This document shows, in pieces, positions 60,360-64,000 of a DNA stretch of 64,000 nt. Position 1 is the stretch's first letter, and each line of letters begins with the position of its first letter. The notes under the pieces were generated by a model. That model was not told the DNA's origin. It saw only the letters and a program-made list of their open reading frames with translations, and did no database searches. The position numbers and the translations under genes were made by a program. Source of the DNA: Arsukibacterium tuosuense. GTDB taxonomy: Bacteria; Pseudomonadota; Gammaproteobacteria; Enterobacterales; Alteromonadaceae. The DNA is taken from NCBI RefSeq assembly GCF_900215315.1, contig NZ_OBEB01000004.1, positions 369,208 through 433,207 of the forward strand, given 5' to 3'.

Positions 60360-60548
60360 ATCGGCAGTTTGCCAGTGCGAAACCTTGCTAAAAGCCGGCG
60401 AAGACCCCAAAGTAATAGTTAAACTTGTAAAACGCCGGGTAGCGTATTAAAGTGCGTGCCCTTTTTATTTTTCCTGGTTAGAGCAATGCTGGTAAAACCG
60501 GTGCGGCTCAGATCTGGCTGATGCATTTTTGCAGTGGGAGCCCACATT

Positions 60549-61757
60549 ATGGCAAAAGCAGTGATCCTGGTTCTGGACAGTTTTGGTATTGGTAGTGCGC
60601 CTGATGCAGAAAAGTTTGGTGATGTCGGCGCCAATACCTTTGGCAGTATTGCCCGTGAATTCGTTAAACAAAAAGGCCGCCAGCTGGCGTTGCCTAATCT
60701 GGCTCGGCTGGGTCTGGTAAAAGCCGCCACGGCTGCTGCAGGCAGCGCGCCTGCTGTTGCTGACAGCGCTGAGCCGGTTGGAGCTTATGGCTTTGCCCGT
60801 GAGCTGAGCAGCGGCAAGGATACGCCCAGTGGTCACTGGGAAATAGCCGGGGTACCCGTGTTGTTTGATTGGGGCTATTTTGAGCAGAAAACCGACAGTT
60901 TCCCGCCAGAGCTGATAGCAGAGCTGTGTCAGCGCACCGGTGTTAGCGGTATTTTAGGTAATTGCCACGCCTCTGGCACCGATATTCTGCGTAAACTGGG
61001 TGATGAACATATTAAAACCGGCAAACCCATCTGCTATACCTCAGCCGACAGCGTGTTTCAGGTGGCCGCGCATGAAGAGCATTTTGGTCTGGAAAAACTG
61101 CTGAGCTTTTGCCGGGTAGCCCGCGAGCTGCTGGATGATTACAACATCGGCCGGGTCATCGCCCGGCCATTTCTCGGAGACAGCCCGGACAATTTCGCCC
61201 GCACCGGTAATCGTCGTGATTATTCGGTATTACCGCCGGCGCCAACCTTACTGGACAAGTTAACTGAAGCGGGTGGCACGGTAATCAGTATTGGTAAAAT
61301 TGCTGATATCTATGCCCATCAGGGGATCAGTGAAAATATTAAAGCCACAGGCCTGGCCGCACTAGTTGATACCACCTTAGCTCAGATGGCAAAACAGCCT
61401 GAGCGCAGCCTGGTATTCACTAATCTGGTTGACTTTGACCAGAATTATGGCCACCGCCGCGATGCCATTGGCTATGGCGAAGCCCTGGAATACTTTGACA
61501 GCCGCTTGCCTGAGCTGCTTGAGGCCTGCGGCGACGATACCTTGCTGCTGATGACAGCAGACCACGGTTGTGACCCAACCTGGCCCGGTACCGAGCATAC
61601 CCGCGAGTATATTCCAGTACTGGCTTATCAGCCGGGGCTGGCCAGTACGGATTTAGGCGAGCGGATGAGCTTTGCCGATATAGGCCAGACCCTGGCTGAT
61701 TATTTTAAGCTGGACGCTATGGCGCACGGCGATTCTTTTATGACTAAATTACATTAA
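60549..61757 (+). CDS. deoB: Phosphopentomutase
   Basis: Interconverts (deoxy)ribose 1-phosphate and 5-phosphate, linking nucleoside breakdown to the pentose pathway. The 402-residue alkaline-phosphatase-superfamily enzyme has [26 protein letters not shown] with the metal and phospho-acceptor residues, [14 protein letters not shown], and [21 protein letters not shown] 60549 follows a GGGAG. It heads deoB-deoD-gpt-guanine deaminase, with 9 bp to deoD. Confidence 0.96.
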   Translation: MAKAVILVLDSFGIGSAPDAEKFGDVGANTFGSIAREFVKQKGRQLALPNLARLGLVKAATAAAGSAPAVADSAEPVGAYGFARELSSGKDTPSGHWEIAGVPVLFDWGYFEQKTDSFPPELIAELCQRTGVSGILGNCHASGTDILRKLGDEHIKTGKPICYTSADSVFQVAAHEEHFGLEKLLSFCRVARELLDDYNIGRVIARPFLGDSPDNFARTGNRRDYSVLPPAPTLLDKLTEAGGTVISIGKIADIYAHQGISENIKATGLAALVDTTLAQMAKQPERSLVFTNLVDFDQNYGHRRDAIGYGEALEYFDSRLPELLEACGDDTLLLMTADHGCDPTWPGTEHTREYIPVLAYQPGLASTDLGERMSFADIGQTLADYFKLDAMAHGDSFMTKLH

Positions 61758-61766
61758 GAGAGAATT

Positions 61767-62468
61767 ATGGCTACTCCTCATATTAACGCCGCTGATGATG
61801 CTTTTGCAGAAACCGTTTTAATGCCAGGTGACCCGCTGCGGGCCAAGCATATTGCTGAAACTTTTTTAACTGATGCGGTTTGTGTTAATACCGTGCGCAA
61901 TATGTTCGGCTATACCGGGACTTATCAGGGTAAGCCGGTAAGCGTGTTAGGCTCGGGCATGGGCGTGCCGTCCATGTCACTGTATGCCACTGAATTAGCC
62001 AAGTTCTATGGCGTGAAAAATATTATCCGGATTGGTTCCTGCGGCGCATTACCGCTGGAGGTGAAGGTGCGTGATGTGGTCATCGCCATGGGCGCCAGCA
62101 CCGATTCAAATGTTAACCGCAATCGTCTGGACGGGATGGATTTTGCGGCAATCGCAAACTATGAGCTGTTAGAAAAAGCAGTACATGCCGCCCGCGCCAA
62201 GCAAATCAACGTTAAAGTAGGTAACGTTTTTACCTCTGACTTATTCTACAACCCAAGTGAAACGCTGTTTAATACCCTGGAAAAATACGGTGTGTTAGCG
62301 GTAGAGATGGAAGCCGCTGGTTTATATGGCGTTGCGGCTGAGTATGGCATTAATGCCCTGGCCATTTTAACGGTCAGTGACCATATCCGCACCGGTGAGG
62401 CGCTGGATGCGGATTTACGCCAGACCAGTTTTAATGAAATGGTTGAAATTGCTTTGTCATTAATTTAA
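61767..62468 (+). CDS. deoD: Purine nucleoside phosphorylase DeoD-type
   Basis: Splits purine (deoxy)nucleosides with phosphate to base and (deoxy)ribose 1-phosphate, the substrate of DeoB. The 233-residue protein has [56 protein letters not shown] and LTVSDHI, all hallmarks of the hexameric DeoD type. AGAGA precedes the ATG. Same transcript as deoB. Confidence 0.97.
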   Translation: MATPHINAADDAFAETVLMPGDPLRAKHIAETFLTDAVCVNTVRNMFGYTGTYQGKPVSVLGSGMGVPSMSLYATELAKFYGVKNIIRIGSCGALPLEVKVRDVVIAMGASTDSNVNRNRLDGMDFAAIANYELLEKAVHAARAKQINVKVGNVFTSDLFYNPSETLFNTLEKYGVLAVEMEAAGLYGVAAEYGINALAILTVSDHIRTGEALDADLRQTSFNEMVEIALSLI

Positions 62469-62510
62469 TCATCTGTTTAATCATTTACTTTAAAAGTGGC
62501 CGGAAAAATT

Positions 62511-62981
62511 ATGTCTCTTACCACCAACAAAATGTTTTATGTGTCCTGGGAAGCGTTTCATCGTGCCACTAAAGAACTGGCGCAGCAGCTGTTAGGCCGG
62601 GATTTCAGTGCCATAGTGGCGGTTAGCCGTGGCGGTCTGGTACCGGCCGCTATTCTGGCCCGCGAGCTGAATATCCGGGTAGTTGACAGTATTTGTGTCG
62701 CCAGCTATGACCACGACAAACAAGGCAGCTTACGCATTTTAAAAGATGCCAGCCTGCAGGATAACGCCAAGCTATTGATTGTTGACGATTTAGTCGATAC
62801 CGGGGAAACCGCCCGCGCCCTGCGCGAGCATTTCCCAAAGGCCTGCTTTGTCACTGTGTATGCTAAGCCCCAGGGTAAGCCGTTAGTGGATCATTATGTT
62901 ACTGACATCGAACAGGATACCTGGATCCAACTGCCATGGGACATGGAACTGGCCTACAGCAAACCGTTGGCGGAGCATTAA
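62511..62981 (+). CDS. gpt: Xanthine-guanine phosphoribosyltransferase (Gpt-like)
   Basis: Salvages guanine, xanthine and some hypoxanthine to the nucleotides using PRPP. The 156-residue protein follows E. coli Gpt throughout: FYVSWEAFHRATKELAQQL, VAVSRGGLVPAAILARELNIR, the PRPP motif LLIVDDLVDTGETA, and KPLVDHYVTDIEQDTWIQLPWDM. ATG 62511 is preferred to GTG 62496 on homology. It takes the bases released by DeoD and sits 4 bp before a guanine deaminase gene. Confidence 0.92.
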   Translation: MSLTTNKMFYVSWEAFHRATKELAQQLLGRDFSAIVAVSRGGLVPAAILARELNIRVVDSICVASYDHDKQGSLRILKDASLQDNAKLLIVDDLVDTGETARALREHFPKACFVTVYAKPQGKPLVDHYVTDIEQDTWIQLPWDMELAYSKPLAEH

Positions 62982-62985
62982 CTCT

Positions 62986-63555
62986 ATGGCAGCCGCACAA
63001 CAACTTACTATTAGCTTGCCGGACTGGATAAACGAGGTTGTCGACTGGCAGAAAACCTATGCTGATGACGACGAAAAAATGGCCTTAGCAGTAGAGCTAT
63101 CCAAGCAAAACGTGCTGCGTGGCACCGGCGGTCCTTTTGGTAGCGCTATTTTTGCTTGTGACAGCGGCAAGCTGTTAAGCGTAGGGGTTAACCGGGTTAT
63201 GCCAATGCACAACTCGGCGGCGCATGGCGAAATGGTTGCCATTATGCTGGCCGGGCAGCAGTTACAAAGCTTTAGCCTTAATGCCGATGGCGTTAAGCGC
63301 GAGCTGTTTACGTCCTGTGAGCCGTGCGCTATGTGTTTAGGTGGCACGCTGTGGAGCGGGGTAAAACGGCTGGTATGCGCCGCTACCGCCGACGATGCCC
63401 GTGCTATCGGCTTTGATGAAGGCCCGGTTGACTCCAGCAGTTACCAGTACCTGGCCGATGCCGGCATAGAAGTAGTGCGTTTGGTGCAGCGCGATGAGGC
63501 TAATGCAGTACTGCAGCACTATGCCACTGGCGGCGGTGAGATTTATAACGGTTAG
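62986..63555 (+). CDS. Guanine deaminase-like nucleoside deaminase
   Basis: A 189-residue zinc enzyme of the cytidine/guanine deaminase fold. The zinc and catalytic sites are visible as HGEMVAI (H-x-E) and SCEPCAMCLGG (P-C-x-x-C), with GTGGPFGSAIF upstream. This fits the GuaD (B. subtilis-type) guanine deaminases that give xanthine, or related nucleobase deaminases. ATG 62986 lies 4 bp after the gpt stop; an open frame reaching back to 62896 overlaps gpt and is not used. Paired with Gpt it would send guanine either to GMP or, as xanthine, to XMP or breakdown. Confidence 0.85.
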   Translation: MAAAQQLTISLPDWINEVVDWQKTYADDDEKMALAVELSKQNVLRGTGGPFGSAIFACDSGKLLSVGVNRVMPMHNSAAHGEMVAIMLAGQQLQSFSLNADGVKRELFTSCEPCAMCLGGTLWSGVKRLVCAATADDARAIGFDEGPVDSSSYQYLADAGIEVVRLVQRDEANAVLQHYATGGGEIYNG

Positions 63556-63686
63556 TTACAAAGAATAGTCATAACTGTTAGCGCTGATACCTAAAAGCGC
63601 GCCGCTTGTATTTCTAATCTCAAGCAACAGCACTTCACGAATCCGGTAAGTCCTCTCCTTGCACGCCGGATACAACGCTCTTCCTC

Positions 63687-63760
63687 ACTCGCCGGGGCAA
63701 CTCGCCCGTTGCCTGGCGGCAGGGGCTCAGACACTCCCCGGTTCGCTCAAAAGAGGTTCT
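63687..63760 (+). repeat. Degenerate intergenic repeat, copy C (diverged)
   Basis: Shares the order CTCGCC...GCAACTCGC...CTCAGACACTC with copy B at 42691-42768 and has internal inverted repeats GCAAC/GTTGC and CCGGGG/CCCCGG. Similarity is weaker than between copies A and B. Confidence 0.5.
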
Positions 63761-63867
63761 ATCCTCTATTGGTTGAGGCGATGCGCTATCGGTAAACCTT
63801 TTTATCCATCAGTCCATCTGTACCCAAGTTATTGTAAATAAGCTAAAACCGCTGTAGTGTCATCAAG

Positions 63868-63910
63868 AATCAATGGGGTCGAATCAATGGGGTCAGGAAT
63901 CAATGGGGTC
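63868..63910 (+). repeat. Three tandem copies of a 13-bp AATCAATGGGGTC repeat
   Basis: Perfect copies at 63868-63880, 63882-63894 and 63898-63910, spaced 14 and 16 bp. The last copy forms an inverted repeat AATGGG/CCCATT with the following bases. Confidence 0.85.
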
Positions 63911-64000
63911 ACCCATTAGCCTCTCGGAGTCAACAGCGTAACCAAACCCGCGCGCACGGTTAAGTGCGCGTCTCTTTTATTCCTTGTAAACCAATAACCT

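Larger units (their letters stand above)
63556..64000. other. Non-coding region with repeats, no gene seen
   Basis: 445 bp without a supported gene. It contains a diverged copy of the intergenic repeat (63687-63760), a tandem GGGGTC repeat (63868-63910) and a perfect CGCGCAC/GTGCGCG hairpin (63951-63957/63964-63970) followed by TCTCTTTT. A gene related to these repeats may begin beyond the window. Confidence 0.6.

Noticed and set aside
62896..62985. Upstream extension of the guanine deaminase into gpt
   Set aside because: It would overlap gpt by 86 bases and reads as out-of-frame gpt; ATG 62986 is four bases past the gpt stop.
63868..63910. CRISPR array from the 13-bp repeats
   Set aside because: The units are 13 bp with 1-3 bp between them, so there are no spacers.

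Overview
The window is chromosomal DNA of a gammaproteobacterium. Gene content and order (pqiABC; recX-alaS-csrA-tRNA; Na+-pump oadGAB; the lolB-ispE-prs-rplY-pth-ychF and hemA-prfA-prmC-sirB2-kdsA block; a metT-like tRNA-Met/Leu/Gln operon; a two-chain MetH) suggest a free-living aquatic member of the Rheinheimera/Alishewanella/Arsukibacterium group or a close relative. That placement is inference from remembered gene arrangements, not from a search. Base composition looks close to half G+C throughout. Coding is dense and almost all of it is core metabolism and translation.

Layout. 1-4.8 kb: methionine synthesis, metA followed by a methionine synthase encoded as two overlapping genes, behind a possible MetJ operator. 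4.8-10.8 kb: a large hybrid sensor kinase with a propeller-type sensor, divergent from a periplasmic solute-binding protein, then two small membrane proteins. 10.8-15.1 kb: recX, alaS, csrA, then tRNA-Ser and two tRNA-Arg genes, ending in a 65-bp duplication of the tRNA-Arg 3' end plus its terminator around a cluster of hairpins. 15.2-22.2 kb: pqiABC (envelope lipid transport) and oadGAB (sodium-pumping oxaloacetate decarboxylase). 22.2-31.2 kb: anmK and an M23 endopeptidase (peptidoglycan turnover) divergent from tyrS, then acnA, a solute-binding protein and a repeat-built lipoprotein. 31.3-36 kb: an oxidoreductase, MscS channel, AEC transporter and GIY-YIG protein in one minus-strand run, then an RhlE-type helicase. 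36-38 kb: a small accessory island with two toxin-antitoxin modules (Xre/RES and ParD/ParE) separated by a long inverted repeat. 38-42.6 kb: ppiC, the agmatine-to-putrescine pair aguA/aguB, a peroxiredoxin-like protein and a UbiF-like hydroxylase. 42.8-43.3 kb: tRNA-Met-Leu-Gln-Gln operon. 43.5-54.7 kb: the conserved translation/isoprenoid/haem block, with an HD-GYP response regulator inserted between prmC and sirB2. 54.8-60.3 kb: a second hybrid kinase with an HPt domain, two identical tRNA-Phe genes and an S9 peptidase lipoprotein. 60.5-63.6 kb: nucleoside and purine salvage (deoB, deoD, gpt, guanine deaminase). The last 445 bp hold repeats only.

Functional links: MetA and the two MetH chains provide two steps of methionine synthesis. 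AguA and AguB act in sequence on agmatine. DeoD, Gpt and guanine deaminase handle the same purine bases. PqiA, PqiB and PqiC form one envelope-spanning system. I found no prophage, CRISPR array or complete insertion sequence. The least explained material is non-coding: the hairpin cluster beside tRNA-Arg, a degenerate intergenic repeat present at three places, and the GGGGTC repeats at about 37.3 and 63.9 kb.
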